NCBI GenBank assembly: GCA_944390575.1
Contig: CALXQJ010000012.1
Span: 1-64,000 of the forward strand
Source of the DNA: an uncultured Spirochaetota bacterium
GTDB taxonomy: Bacteria; Spirochaetota; Brachyspiria; Brachyspirales; Brachyspiraceae
Length of the DNA stretch: 64,000 nucleotides
Direction of reading: 5' to 3'
The notes under the pieces are model-generated. The model did no database searches and was not told where the DNA came from. It saw only the letters and a list, made by a program, of their open reading frames with translations. Positions within the stretch are counted from its first letter, which is position 1; the number at the start of each line of letters is the position of its first letter. Positions 1 through 10,750 of this stretch are shown in pieces. The translations under genes and the position numbers were made by a program.

Positions 1-1177
<1,177 letters not shown>

Positions 1178-1302
1178 ATATTATCCTTCCCTTCTTAAAA
1201 TAAAAGAAATATCAAATACAATCTGAATGAGACTTAGCTCTAAAAACTGTTTCTAATCTTATTCTTTAGTAACTCTTCCGCTTATTGTTTCTACTCTAAG
1301 AC

Positions 1303-1425
1303 ACACAATCTTAATTGTGTATTTTCTTTATCTAGTGAAGATTTTTATTTATCGCTGATTTTCGCAATTTACTATTGGAAAATACTTTTATAAAAATCTA
1401 CGCTCTTATATATCTGTCAAAGAAC
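1303..1425 (-). promoter_or_regulatory. 23S rRNA leader with boxA-like and hairpin elements
   Basis: The leader transcript contains GTTCTTTGACA (1425-1415), resembling the boxA antitermination element of bacterial rRNA leaders. Further on, a 7-bp perfect hairpin (acacaat / attgtgt, 1303-1320) with a four-base loop could act as a boxB-like or processing structure. The rest of 1178-1300 is AT-rich leader with no gene. Known biology: Nus factors load at boxA in rRNA operons. The assignment here rests on motif resemblance alone. Confidence 0.45.
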
Positions 1426-1472
1426 TTTCAGTTTCAGAGTCTCTTTTTTTCTTTCTCATCAACTGTTTTATT

Positions 1473-1536
1473 ATTATAGCACACTATTATTTTAAAACAA
1501 TAATACAAACTATATTTTTTTAAAAAATTTTGTCAA
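1473..1536 (-). promoter_or_regulatory. Tandem sigma-70-type promoters for 23S rRNA
   Basis: Two promoters read toward the 23S gene. Upstream: TTGACA (1536-1531), 16-bp spacer, TATAGT (1514-1509). Downstream: TTGTTT (1500-1495), 16-bp spacer, TATAAT (1478-1473), with TG bases just upstream of the -10. Tandem promoters are common for rRNA. Their position directly before 23S, with no 16S in between, implies that 23S is transcribed on its own. Confidence 0.65.
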
Positions 1537-1654
1537 AAACAAAATAATATATATAAACATAATACATTTCATACATATTTTGCCTCATCTTAAAACTAAA
1601 TATTTATTTAGACTTTATTTTTAGCAAAAATATGATATTTTTTATAAAATTTGA

Positions 1655-1660
1655 TATAAT
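1655..1660 (+). promoter_or_regulatory. Extended -10 promoter for the 824-residue protein gene
   Basis: TATAAT at 1655-1660 is preceded by TGA, which gives an extended -10 (TGnTATAAT) 49 bases before the start codon. No good -35 is seen 17 bases further upstream. The stretch 1540-1708 is otherwise very AT-rich and holds no gene. It separates this unit from the divergent 23S rRNA promoters. Confidence 0.4.
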
Positions 1661-1708
1661 ATGTTTTCTATTTTTAAAACAAAATTTTTATAAAAAAGTG
1701 AGAATAAT

Positions 1709-4183
1709 ATGAATATAAACTTAGATGTAAATGGAAATTTGATGATTAATAAAAATACAACTATATTTAATGAGGGACAAAGTATAAAAAATTTATTTAT
1801 TTTTAGAAAAGGAGAAAATGACATTTATATAAAAATTGATGAAAATGATATAAATAATTGGAAACTTTTTTCTATACCTGCAAATATTGTACTTGGAATT
1901 GCAAATTACAATGAGGATAATAAACTTTTACCATTTACATTAAAAGCAAAAACTGATAATGAAGTATATATTGTTAAGATAGAAACAAAAGAAGATTTAA
2001 AAAAATTCTTTGAAAATAATAAAACATATCTATTAAATATAAATCAATCTACAAACTATATACTATTAAAATTTAATGATGCATATTTGAAAATAAAAAA
2101 AATAAGTGATGAATTAAAAAATATAACAACAAATCTGGCATTAACATACTATAACTTTGCTAGTAAAAAAAATACATTCAAGTCTAAACTATTTACAAAT
2201 GCAAAAATGATTTTTAATGAAATTAAAAATTCAAACTTCACATTCCCTGATACTTTTGATGAAAACTTTATAAAAACTACTCATTATGAATTTATAAATA
2301 ATGATGAAAAAAGTGAAGAGATAAAACAAAAAAGAAAAAAAACAGAAATGAAAGTAGATTATGTAAGAAGATTATTAACTATGCCTAAAGATATAAAAAA
2401 GACTTTTTTCACATATGATATTAGCATTAGCTTAGATCTAACATATATGATATACGAAGAATCTTTAGAAATTATTAATGCAATTAAAGAAAGTATGAAT
2501 GATATTGTTGAAAATATTAATTTTTTATATTCTGAGGATGGAGAATCTTTATTTCAAGAATACAAAAAAGAAGCTAAAAGCTTAGAAAAACAAAAGAAAG
2601 ATAATGAAATATTTATAAGATATTCAAGATTAATAACAAATATTGCAAAAGAATATAAAAATATAATACAAAAAGAATATGAATATAATATTGAAATTGA
2701 TGAACAAAAAATGGAAGAGACGCTTGAAGAGTTAAACACTTGCTTACTTATTAAAAAAGAAGAACATAACAATAATGAAAATAATGTTGAAGTGATAATG
2801 GGGGCTGAGAGCATACCTGATGAAATAAAAAATGCATCTAGAAAAATATTGGAATTGGCTGATATTGATAGTGAAACTTTAAATATGTTTGAAAAAACTA
2901 TGAATGAGTTTAAAAAATTAAAAGATAAATTCTCAACAGATGATGAAGCAAGAAAAATAAGAAGAACAATAACAAATATATTCTTCGAAGTATATAAAGT
3001 CATAGCAAGAAAGTATATAGAAGAATCAGAAAAAACACCTCTAACAAAAATGTTTTTAAATTATGGATTTATGGATGAAACATTATTAACTCCAAATCAG
3101 GTTATAGACTTATATGAGCTAAAAGAAGATAGTTTAGTAAATTATATAAACGTATATCATTTAGATGAATGGCTACAAATGATTTATGATAAAGAAGAAC
3201 CACCTTCTGTTAATGGTTTTGGACAGGATTATAGAGAAGCTTTAAGAGAAATGAAAAAGAGAGCTATAATTACAAATGAAGAACTTGAAGAATATTGGGA
3301 AAACCCTCTTAAAAGATTAGAATATGAAATAGATAATATGATATTAACTACTCATAGACTTTGCTATGGACAGGTGAGCGTATACTTCCCTATTCTTTAT
3401 AGTGATATGATTACAAAAGATATTAAATCTGCATACGTATCTAAAAATGATATACAAAGAGCTATAAAAAATGTTATAGATGTTGACTTCTCTGCATTCT
3501 ATAGAGAGGTGCTATATAGAAATAAAGATTTAAATATAGATAAAGAATTAGTAATGCAAGAAATATTACCTAATATTATATTAATGCCTACATTCGGAGC
3601 AAAATCTATAATGTGGCAAGAGCTTGCTACTAAACAAAAAAATAGTAAAGGTAGATTCTTATACCCTATATTTACATCAGAAGACTTAGAGGCACTAACT
3701 ATAAATACTATAGCAGCATTTAGATGGGAGCTTTGTAAGACTATATTAGGTCCTTCTTGGAATGATATTAGTCAATTATCATTAACTTCTGAATACTCTG
3801 ATTATGTACAATTCTATAAGAAAAATAGAGCATTATCTAATGATGCTAAAGAAAAAATGAAAATACAAATTAAAAAAGCAAGAAATAATCTAAAAGAAGT
3901 ATTTATAAGTGATTACAATCTATGGATGAAATATGAAAGAAATGGAATTATGAAATTAAATAAAGTATCAAGAAGCATACTATTTAGACATGTTCCTTTT
4001 GCAAAAGAAATAAGAGATGAACTTGAAAAACAACCTATGTTCTCTGATATAGCAAATAAATTCAAAAATATAAGAGCAAAAAAAGCTACAGAAGTAGAAT
4101 TTAAATATCATAAGTTCACAAAAACAGGAAATCCTCTACCAGAAGAGCTTGAAAACTGTATAAAATTCTATAAAGAATTATAA
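1709..4183 (+). CDS. Large protein with N-terminal cyclic-nucleotide-binding-like domain, function unknown
   Basis: 824 residues with no signal peptide or membrane segment, so probably cytoplasmic. Residues about 10-95 resemble the start of a cyclic-nucleotide-binding (CAP_ED) beta-roll: a segment like TTIFNEGQSIKNLFIFRKGE, then short beta-prone stretches. I cannot see the full phosphate-binding cassette, so ligand binding is uncertain. The rest is long, lysine/glutamate-rich and mainly helical, with coiled-coil-like stretches near residues 250-430 and a more conserved-looking C-terminal third (for example a PTFGAKSIMWQE stretch). The start ATG is preceded by GTGAG about 6 bases upstream. The gene is convergent with serS. 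I recall similar large proteins in other spirochaetes, but no function. High confidence that it is a gene, low for the domain. Confidence 0.85.
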   Translation: MNINLDVNGNLMINKNTTIFNEGQSIKNLFIFRKGENDIYIKIDENDINNWKLFSIPANIVLGIANYNEDNKLLPFTLKAKTDNEVYIVKIETKEDLKKFFENNKTYLLNINQSTNYILLKFNDAYLKIKKISDELKNITTNLALTYYNFASKKNTFKSKLFTNAKMIFNEIKNSNFTFPDTFDENFIKTTHYEFINNDEKSEEIKQKRKKTEMKVDYVRRLLTMPKDIKKTFFTYDISISLDLTYMIYEESLEIINAIKESMNDIVENINFLYSEDGESLFQEYKKEAKSLEKQKKDNEIFIRYSRLITNIAKEYKNIIQKEYEYNIEIDEQKMEETLEELNTCLLIKKEEHNNNENNVEVIMGAESIPDEIKNASRKILELADIDSETLNMFEKTMNEFKKLKDKFSTDDEARKIRRTITNIFFEVYKVIARKYIEESEKTPLTKMFLNYGFMDETLLTPNQVIDLYELKEDSLVNYINVYHLDEWLQMIYDKEEPPSVNGFGQDYREALREMKKRAIITNEELEEYWENPLKRLEYEIDNMILTTHRLCYGQVSVYFPILYSDMITKDIKSAYVSKNDIQRAIKNVIDVDFSAFYREVLYRNKDLNIDKELVMQEILPNIILMPTFGAKSIMWQELATKQKNSKGRFLYPIFTSEDLEALTINTIAAFRWELCKTILGPSWNDISQLSLTSEYSDYVQFYKKNRALSNDAKEKMKIQIKKARNNLKEVFISDYNLWMKYERNGIMKLNKVSRSILFRHVPFAKEIRDELEKQPMFSDIANKFKNIRAKKATEVEFKYHKFTKTGNPLPEELENCIKFYKEL

Positions 4184-4195
4184 AAATATAAAAAA

Positions 4196-4229
4196 TAGAT
4201 TAACAACTAAAAACATAGTTGTTAATCTA
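4196..4229 (-). terminator. Rho-independent terminator of serS
   Basis: A perfect 13-bp inverted repeat (tagattaacaact / agttgttaatcta) with an 8-base loop lies between two convergent genes. On the minus strand it is followed by a T-rich tract, so it mainly terminates serS. On the plus strand it is followed by an A-run, so it is a poorer terminator for the 824-residue gene. Confidence 0.75.
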
Positions 4230-4251
4230 AATAAAAAAATTATATATACTA

Positions 4252-5541
<1,290 letters not shown>

Positions 5542-5635
5542 TTAAATAAAATATTATTAGAAAAAATATTATAATATTATAATAAAAAAATGTGTAGATA
5601 TCATCTTATTTTAATAAATAAAAAATATATAATTT

Positions 5636-6064
5636 CTAATCTATACTAAAATGTATATAAACATCATCATATCCCAATATATTTTTCAAATTATCAAAAT
5701 TCTCTATATATCCTATTTTTGTATATTTATACGAAGTTCTAAAACTTTCATAAAATAAAACTATACAATTATTTCCATAAAGCATAAAATCACCTGTTTT
5801 TATATTATTAATGCTTTCTGTTTTTGTCTTAAGATTTTTATCTAAATAATAATACTTTTCATTTCTATTAAGATCATTCATTTTTATATTCAAAGGAAGA
5901 AGAGACAAAAAATCTCTTGCAGTATCATTATCATATAATATCAGCTTAAAATCATTATTATTCACTCTAACATTCACTATTTGATTCATCTTATATTCAT
6001 CTCCATAAATAAAATTACATATATTAAAAAATAATAAAAAGAACAATATCTTAATACATCGCAT
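5636..6064 (-). CDS. Secreted cyclophilin-like fold protein
   Basis: 142 residues. The first 21 (basic start, hydrophobic core, small residues before Asp) form a signal peptide with no lipobox cysteine, so export to the periplasm is likely. Residues about 27-142 match the small cyclophilin-like family (Cyclophil_like2 type), with a DNDTARDFLSLLP segment, a NEKYYYLD stretch, a GDFMLYGNNCIVLFYESF core and a final GYDDVYIHF strand. Canonical cyclophilins isomerise prolyl bonds; for this family the activity is not established. It lies 9 bases after the aldo/keto reductase stop and is probably in the same operon. The family assignment is from memory. Confidence 0.85.
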   Translation of the reverse strand: MRCIKILFFLLFFNICNFIYGDEYKMNQIVNVRVNNNDFKLILYDNDTARDFLSLLPLNIKMNDLNRNEKYYYLDKNLKTKTESINNIKTGDFMLYGNNCIVLFYESFRTSYKYTKIGYIENFDNLKNILGYDDVYIHFSID

Positions 6065-6073
6065 AATAATTAA

Positions 6074-6922
6074 TTATTTAACCTCCCTCTGAGATATAAA
6101 CTTAACCATCTCAACATCCTGATGTGAGAAAAATACACTCTTATTCTTATCCAAAGTAGAAATCTTTTGTATATCTTCTTGCTCTAATTGAAAATCAAAT
6201 ATTTCTATATTTTCTTTCATTCTTTTTATATTTGTACTTTTTGGTATAGTAATAATATTTCTTCTTACTATCCAGTTTAATATTATCTGAGCTACAGATT
6301 TATTATATTTTTTAGCAAGTGTAAGTAATATATCATCATTAAATATCCCCTCTTTTCCCTCAGCAAAAGGAGCCCAACCTTGTGGCTGTACATTATACTC
6401 TTTCATTATAGCTTGATAATGCACCCTCTGATAAAAAGGATTAATCTCTATTTGATTTATAGCAGGAGTTATATTATTATGTATTATCAAATCAACAAGT
6501 CTATCTTCAAGAAAATTTGAAACTCCAATAGCCCTTATTTTACCACAACTATAAAGCTCCTCCATACAACGCCACTCAGCATAATAATCTCCAAAAGGCT
6601 GATGTATCAAATATAAATCTAAATAGTCTATTTGCAATTTTTCAAGAGACTCATTAAATGCTTTTTTAGTACCATCATACCCATCTTTTTGTATCCATAA
6701 CTTTGTAGTTATAAATAATTCCTTTCTATCTATACCACTTTCTTTAATAGCATCTCCAACTGCTTTCTCATTTTCATAAGAAGCTGCTGTATCTATAAGT
6801 CTATATCCAGACTCTATAGCATTTAAAACTGCATTTTTACACTCTTTATAATCTTGAAGCTGAAAAACCCCAAACCCTAAAATAGGCATCTCAACACCAT
6901 TATTTAATTTAACATATCTCAT
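6074..6922 (-). CDS. Aldo/keto reductase (2,5-diketo-D-gluconate reductase-like)
   Basis: 282 residues, a single TIM barrel. It should reduce carbonyl substrates with NADPH in the cytoplasm. The catalytic tetrad is visible: Asp in IDTAASY, Tyr in the same segment, Lys in TTKLW and His in LIHQP. The cofactor-binding C-terminal signature IPKSTNIKRMKEN is present. The N-terminus (LNNGVEMPILGFGVFQ) is typical of the YvgN/dkgA branch. The substrate cannot be read from sequence. It lies directly upstream of the cyclophilin-like gene. Confidence 0.94.
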   Translation of the reverse strand: MRYVKLNNGVEMPILGFGVFQLQDYKECKNAVLNAIESGYRLIDTAASYENEKAVGDAIKESGIDRKELFITTKLWIQKDGYDGTKKAFNESLEKLQIDYLDLYLIHQPFGDYYAEWRCMEELYSCGKIRAIGVSNFLEDRLVDLIIHNNITPAINQIEINPFYQRVHYQAIMKEYNVQPQGWAPFAEGKEGIFNDDILLTLAKKYNKSVAQIILNWIVRRNIITIPKSTNIKRMKENIEIFDFQLEQEDIQKISTLDKNKSVFFSHQDVEMVKFISQREVK

Positions 6923-7082
6923 ATTTCAATAACCTCTAACAATATGCTATTATTAGTATAGTTAAAATTTTAAATAAATGAAAAAAAAATTAATATTTTA
7001 TGATAAAACTTAATATATTAAAAAATATACATAAATATCCGAAATTAAAAAATAAATAATATGTAGTAAAAGATATAATAAT

Positions 7083-8234
7083 ATGTCAGTAATAGAGTTT
7101 AAACTACCAACAAAAATAATATTCGGAGCAAATTCACTTGACTCCCTATCTAAAACTATAAAGCAATATGGAAGTAGAGCAGTTATTGTTACAGATGGTG
7201 GATCTTTTAATCAAATAGGATTGATAGATCAAATTGTAAAAAAGCTAAATGATGACTTTATTAATGTTATTGTATATTCTGATATTAATAGCAAAAGTAC
7301 AAGTGATGATGCCGATATTATTGCTAATTTAATACGATATAGTAAAGCTAATTGTATTGTTTCTATTGGTGGGTTTAAAGTTCAAAATATTGCTAAGGGT
7401 GCTGGGGTAGTTGTCTCTAATAGTGGAGAGGCTTCTGATTATGTTAATGGGCAACCTGTTTATCATACTCCTATTCCTATTATATCTGTACCTACTATAT
7501 TTGGATGTTTATCTGAGATTAATCAGGGTATGTACTTATTTGATAAATATGACAATATACTTAAAGAATCTACTGATAAAAATATATTAGTAAAAGATTG
7601 TATTATAGACCCTCTACTATATGCTACTATACCTGTAAAATATTTTATGAGTAGTGCTTTATCTGTTTTTGCTCTTGCTTTTGATGCTTATATGAGTACT
7701 TCTCTTAATATTATGAATGATCCTATTGTAAAACATTCTATGGGTATGAGTATTAATAGTATTAATAAACTTATGCTTAATAGTTCTGATACAGAAAATA
7801 TATCAAATATGGCTATGGCTAATATATTATGTGGTATTACTACTTCTAATGGTAGTTTTGGTGCCATTAGGGCTTTATCTATTGCTGTTAGCAGTATATA
7901 TTCTGTAAACAAGTCTATTGTAAGCACTATAATGTTGCCACATATAATGGAATACTATATTACTGTTGTACCTGATAAATATACAATACTTGCGGATATT
8001 ATAGATGATATAGACCCTGAAATGACTCCATTTGAAATAGCAAGTCAGGGTGGTACTTATATTAAAAGAATACTACAAAATATTAATTTACCTACAAGAC
8101 TTAATGAAATAAATATAGATAGAAGTAAATTCAATAAAGTAGCAGAATTAGCTCTTACATATAGTGGTATGAATGAGTTACCAAGAGCTATGAACTATGA
8201 ATCTTTAATTACTCTATTAGAACAGGCTTATTAA
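7083..8234 (+). CDS. Iron-alcohol-dehydrogenase family protein lacking the metal ligands (probable pseudoenzyme)
   Basis: 383 residues, full length for group III (FucO-like) alcohol dehydrogenases, and alignable from the N-terminal TKIIFGANSLDSL to the C-terminus. The functional residues are changed. The dinucleotide loop GGGSPxD reads GGFKVQN (residues 96-102), and PTTAGTxSE reads PTIFGCLSE. The four metal ligands of FucO (Asp, His, His, His) align with Ser194, Leu198, Arg263 and Lys277. The flanking LPHIMEYY and DAYMS segments keep the alignment in register. The reading frame is intact and codon use normal, so it is not a decayed gene. I infer a protein without Fe-dependent dehydrogenase activity, either regulatory or structural. 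It is divergent from the aldo/keto reductase gene. Confidence 0.88.
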   Translation: MSVIEFKLPTKIIFGANSLDSLSKTIKQYGSRAVIVTDGGSFNQIGLIDQIVKKLNDDFINVIVYSDINSKSTSDDADIIANLIRYSKANCIVSIGGFKVQNIAKGAGVVVSNSGEASDYVNGQPVYHTPIPIISVPTIFGCLSEINQGMYLFDKYDNILKESTDKNILVKDCIIDPLLYATIPVKYFMSSALSVFALAFDAYMSTSLNIMNDPIVKHSMGMSINSINKLMLNSSDTENISNMAMANILCGITTSNGSFGAIRALSIAVSSIYSVNKSIVSTIMLPHIMEYYITVVPDKYTILADIIDDIDPEMTPFEIASQGGTYIKRILQNINLPTRLNEINIDRSKFNKVAELALTYSGMNELPRAMNYESLITLLEQAY

Positions 8235-8239
8235 AAAAA

Positions 8240-9103
8240 TTACTTCTCCCCTTTTGGTGAGTATTTATGAGGATTTTTGTGTAGGAAATCTATTAACTTC
8301 TTATTAGGTTTATAATTATCTATAGTTGGAAGTTTATGATACTCTATTTTTTCTGTATTATACATCTCTGCATATTTATTATAAGAAAAACAAAGTAAAT
8401 ATTCTAAATTAATAGTATCAAGCAAATTATAATGAACTAAAGATTCTATAGCACTTTCATCATTAGTATCCAAATAATAATTCCAAAGTAAAACAGCAGT
8501 ATAGCCATTAACACCCTGCATATCATCACCCCTACTAAGTCCAAGCTCCTCTTCTATTTTTTTTAGTCCACCAGTATACCCTAAATCCTTTAACACAAAA
8601 CGTAAATCTATTTGCTTACACTTAATCTTAGTAGAAAAATATTTCTCTAAAAAAGGTATATCAAAGCAAGAACCATTAAAAGTAACAACTATAGAATAAT
8701 TATTAATATAATCTAAAAACTCTCTTTCATTTCTATTATAAATAAAAACCCTAGTATCAACCCCATCATAACAACCTATAACTGTTATATGTGCCTTTGA
8801 AGGTTTGATGCCTGTTGTTTCTATATCGAGAAAAACTGTTTTCTCTCTAAGAAGTGGATATAATCTATATAATACAGAAGATGATAATCTTTTTAAAAAA
8901 TAATGATAATTTTTAGAATTATATGCATATATAGTTTTAGGAAGTTCTTCTTTAAGAGAAATTCTCATACTTTGTGGCATAGCATAATAGTCTATATTAT
9001 CTAAAACATCTTGCCAATCTTTAGCACCCTCTTCCCAAAGTAATAACTCTTTTTTTGATCCTATACCTTCTATATGTTGAAAAGTCTTTTTTAATAAATA
9101 CAT
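8240..9103 (-). CDS. RNase H-like (YprB-type) exonuclease-domain protein
   Basis: 287 residues, cytoplasmic. From about residue 88 it carries a DEDD-type 3'-5' exonuclease/RNase H-like core: FLDIETTG (exo I, Asp and Glu), VTFNGSCFDIPFL (exo II, Asp) and HYNLLDTINLEYLL (exo III, Asp). The layout fits the RNase H-like family of YprB. The nucleic acid substrate is unknown. The N-terminal 85 residues begin with IEGIGSKKELLLWEEG, the usual prelude in this family. It lies 8 bases after cysS, so the two are co-transcribed. Confidence 0.9.
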   Translation of the reverse strand: MYLLKKTFQHIEGIGSKKELLLWEEGAKDWQDVLDNIDYYAMPQSMRISLKEELPKTIYAYNSKNYHYFLKRLSSSVLYRLYPLLREKTVFLDIETTGIKPSKAHITVIGCYDGVDTRVFIYNRNEREFLDYINNYSIVVTFNGSCFDIPFLEKYFSTKIKCKQIDLRFVLKDLGYTGGLKKIEEELGLSRGDDMQGVNGYTAVLLWNYYLDTNDESAIESLVHYNLLDTINLEYLLCFSYNKYAEMYNTEKIEYHKLPTIDNYKPNKKLIDFLHKNPHKYSPKGEK

Positions 9104-9111
9104 ACTATTTT

Positions 9112-10524
9112 CTATTTACGCTTCCACTTAACACCTTGAGGAGTATCCATTATCTCTATTCCCATACCAATAAGCTCATCTCTAATCTTATCAGCCAAAG
9201 CAAAATCCTTATTCTTCTTAGCAATACTTCTCTCTTCTATAAGTTTATTAATCTTAGCCTCATCTTCTAAAACAATATCTTCTTTAACATTAAAACAATC
9301 AACTATATTATTAACTCTCTCTATAAACTTAAGTGCCTCATCACGAACACTATTATTAACATTATCAAAAGAAGTATTAATAAGTTTAACAAAAGTAAAA
9401 AATACTCCCAAAGCCTCAGAAATATTTAAGTCATTATAAATAGCTAAAGTAAAATTATTATTAAACTCAGATATTTTCTCTAATAAATCAGAACTATCAG
9501 AAGTACTATCATTATTAATATCTTTAAGTCTAAAAATAAGATCATTAACTCTATCAATAGCACTCTGAGACTGCTTAATTCCTTCTATAGTGAAATTAAG
9601 TTGTTTTCTATAATGAGAATTAATTAAAGAATATCTAATAGCAAGAGCAGATATTCCCTTATCAAGTAGATCTCTTAAAGTATAAAAATTCCCCTTAGAC
9701 TTAGACATCTTCTCCCCATCAACAATTAAATGCTCACAATGAAGCCAATAATTAACAAACTTTTCATTAAAAGCACATTCATTTTGAGCAATTTCATTTT
9801 CATGATGAGGAAACTTATTATCAACACCCCCAGTATGTATATCAAAATGCTTTCCCAAATATTTAGCACTCATAGCAGAACATTCTATATGCCAACCAGG
9901 ACGCCCCTTACCAAAAGGACTATCCCAATAAACTTCACCATCCTCAGGAGTATAAGCCTTCCACAAAACAAAATCAGAAGCATTCTCTTTATCATACTCA
10001 TCAGAAGAAACTCGTCCAGAAGCACCAGCTATCAATTCCTGCTTATCTAAATTTGCTAATTCCCCATATCCCTTAAAAGTGCTAATCTTAAAATAAACAG
10101 AACCATCAACTTCATAAGTATGCCCATTTTTCTTAAGAAGTTTTATAATATCAATCATTTCTTTTATATGATCTGTAGCTGAAGGATTAGTATCTGCAGG
10201 TTTTATACGAAGAGCCTTTATATCTTCAAAAAATGCGTTTTTATATTCTTTTGTATATTCATCTAATGAAACTTTTTTTTCTATAGAGTTTTTAATAGTT
10301 TTATCATCAACATCAGTAAGATTCATAACAAGTTTAACATCATATCCAGCATCTTCTAATACACGCCTAATAAGATCGCTAAACACATAAGCTCTTAAAT
10401 TACCAATATGAGCATAATTATAAACAGTAGGTCCACAAGAATACATACCAACCTGTTTATCATTAATAGGCTTAAAAACTTCTTTTTGACGAGTAATTGA
10501 ATTATAAAAACTTAGATTATACAT
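9112..10524 (-). CDS. cysS: Cysteinyl-tRNA synthetase
   Basis: 470 residues, normal length. Class I synthetase that attaches cysteine to tRNA-Cys. Visible: the zinc ligand and start of the Rossmann fold in YSCGPTVYNYAHIGN (HIGH motif as HIGN), the WHIECSAMS cysteine, the zinc-binding GGVDNKFPHHENEIAQ stretch and KMSKSKGNF (KMSKS). The C-terminal helical bundle binds the anticodon. It is the first gene of a two-gene unit with the RNase H-like protein; a promoter is seen upstream. Confidence 0.98.
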   Translation of the reverse strand: MYNLSFYNSITRQKEVFKPINDKQVGMYSCGPTVYNYAHIGNLRAYVFSDLIRRVLEDAGYDVKLVMNLTDVDDKTIKNSIEKKVSLDEYTKEYKNAFFEDIKALRIKPADTNPSATDHIKEMIDIIKLLKKNGHTYEVDGSVYFKISTFKGYGELANLDKQELIAGASGRVSSDEYDKENASDFVLWKAYTPEDGEVYWDSPFGKGRPGWHIECSAMSAKYLGKHFDIHTGGVDNKFPHHENEIAQNECAFNEKFVNYWLHCEHLIVDGEKMSKSKGNFYTLRDLLDKGISALAIRYSLINSHYRKQLNFTIEGIKQSQSAIDRVNDLIFRLKDINNDSTSDSSDLLEKISEFNNNFTLAIYNDLNISEALGVFFTFVKLINTSFDNVNNSVRDEALKFIERVNNIVDCFNVKEDIVLEDEAKINKLIEERSIAKKNKDFALADKIRDELIGMGIEIMDTPQGVKWKRK

Positions 10525-10574
10525 AATTAATAATAATTCCTATTAAAATACTTCCTACTTAGAAATCTTAATAC

Positions 10575-10602
10575 ATTCTACTTAAAAAGCTTCTTTTGTC
10601 AA
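10575..10602 (-). promoter_or_regulatory. cysS promoter
   Basis: TTGACA (10602-10597), 16-bp spacer, TAGAAT (10580-10575), pointing at cysS about 50 bases away. Confidence 0.6.
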
Positions 10603-10750
10603 GTATAATTTATATCTAAAAAAGAATTAAGAAAAAATTATATTAATATAAAAAGTTTTAATTTATTTATTTTTTTACAATTTAATGTGCAAATATTATT
10701 TTTGTATATACTATATTAAGTATATTATATTTTTTATTAAGGATATTTTA

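Noticed and set aside
2554-3003. 149-codon minus-strand frame inside the 824-residue protein gene
   Set aside because: It is a mirror of the AT-rich coding strand, rich in Ser/Phe/Leu/Ile, with no ribosome binding site and no family resemblance.
10685-10750. 22-residue hydrophobic N-terminal extension (signal peptide) on the second aldo/keto reductase
   Set aside because: The AAGGA site and the family N-terminus both support the ATG at 10751; the upstream codons are probably leader sequence.
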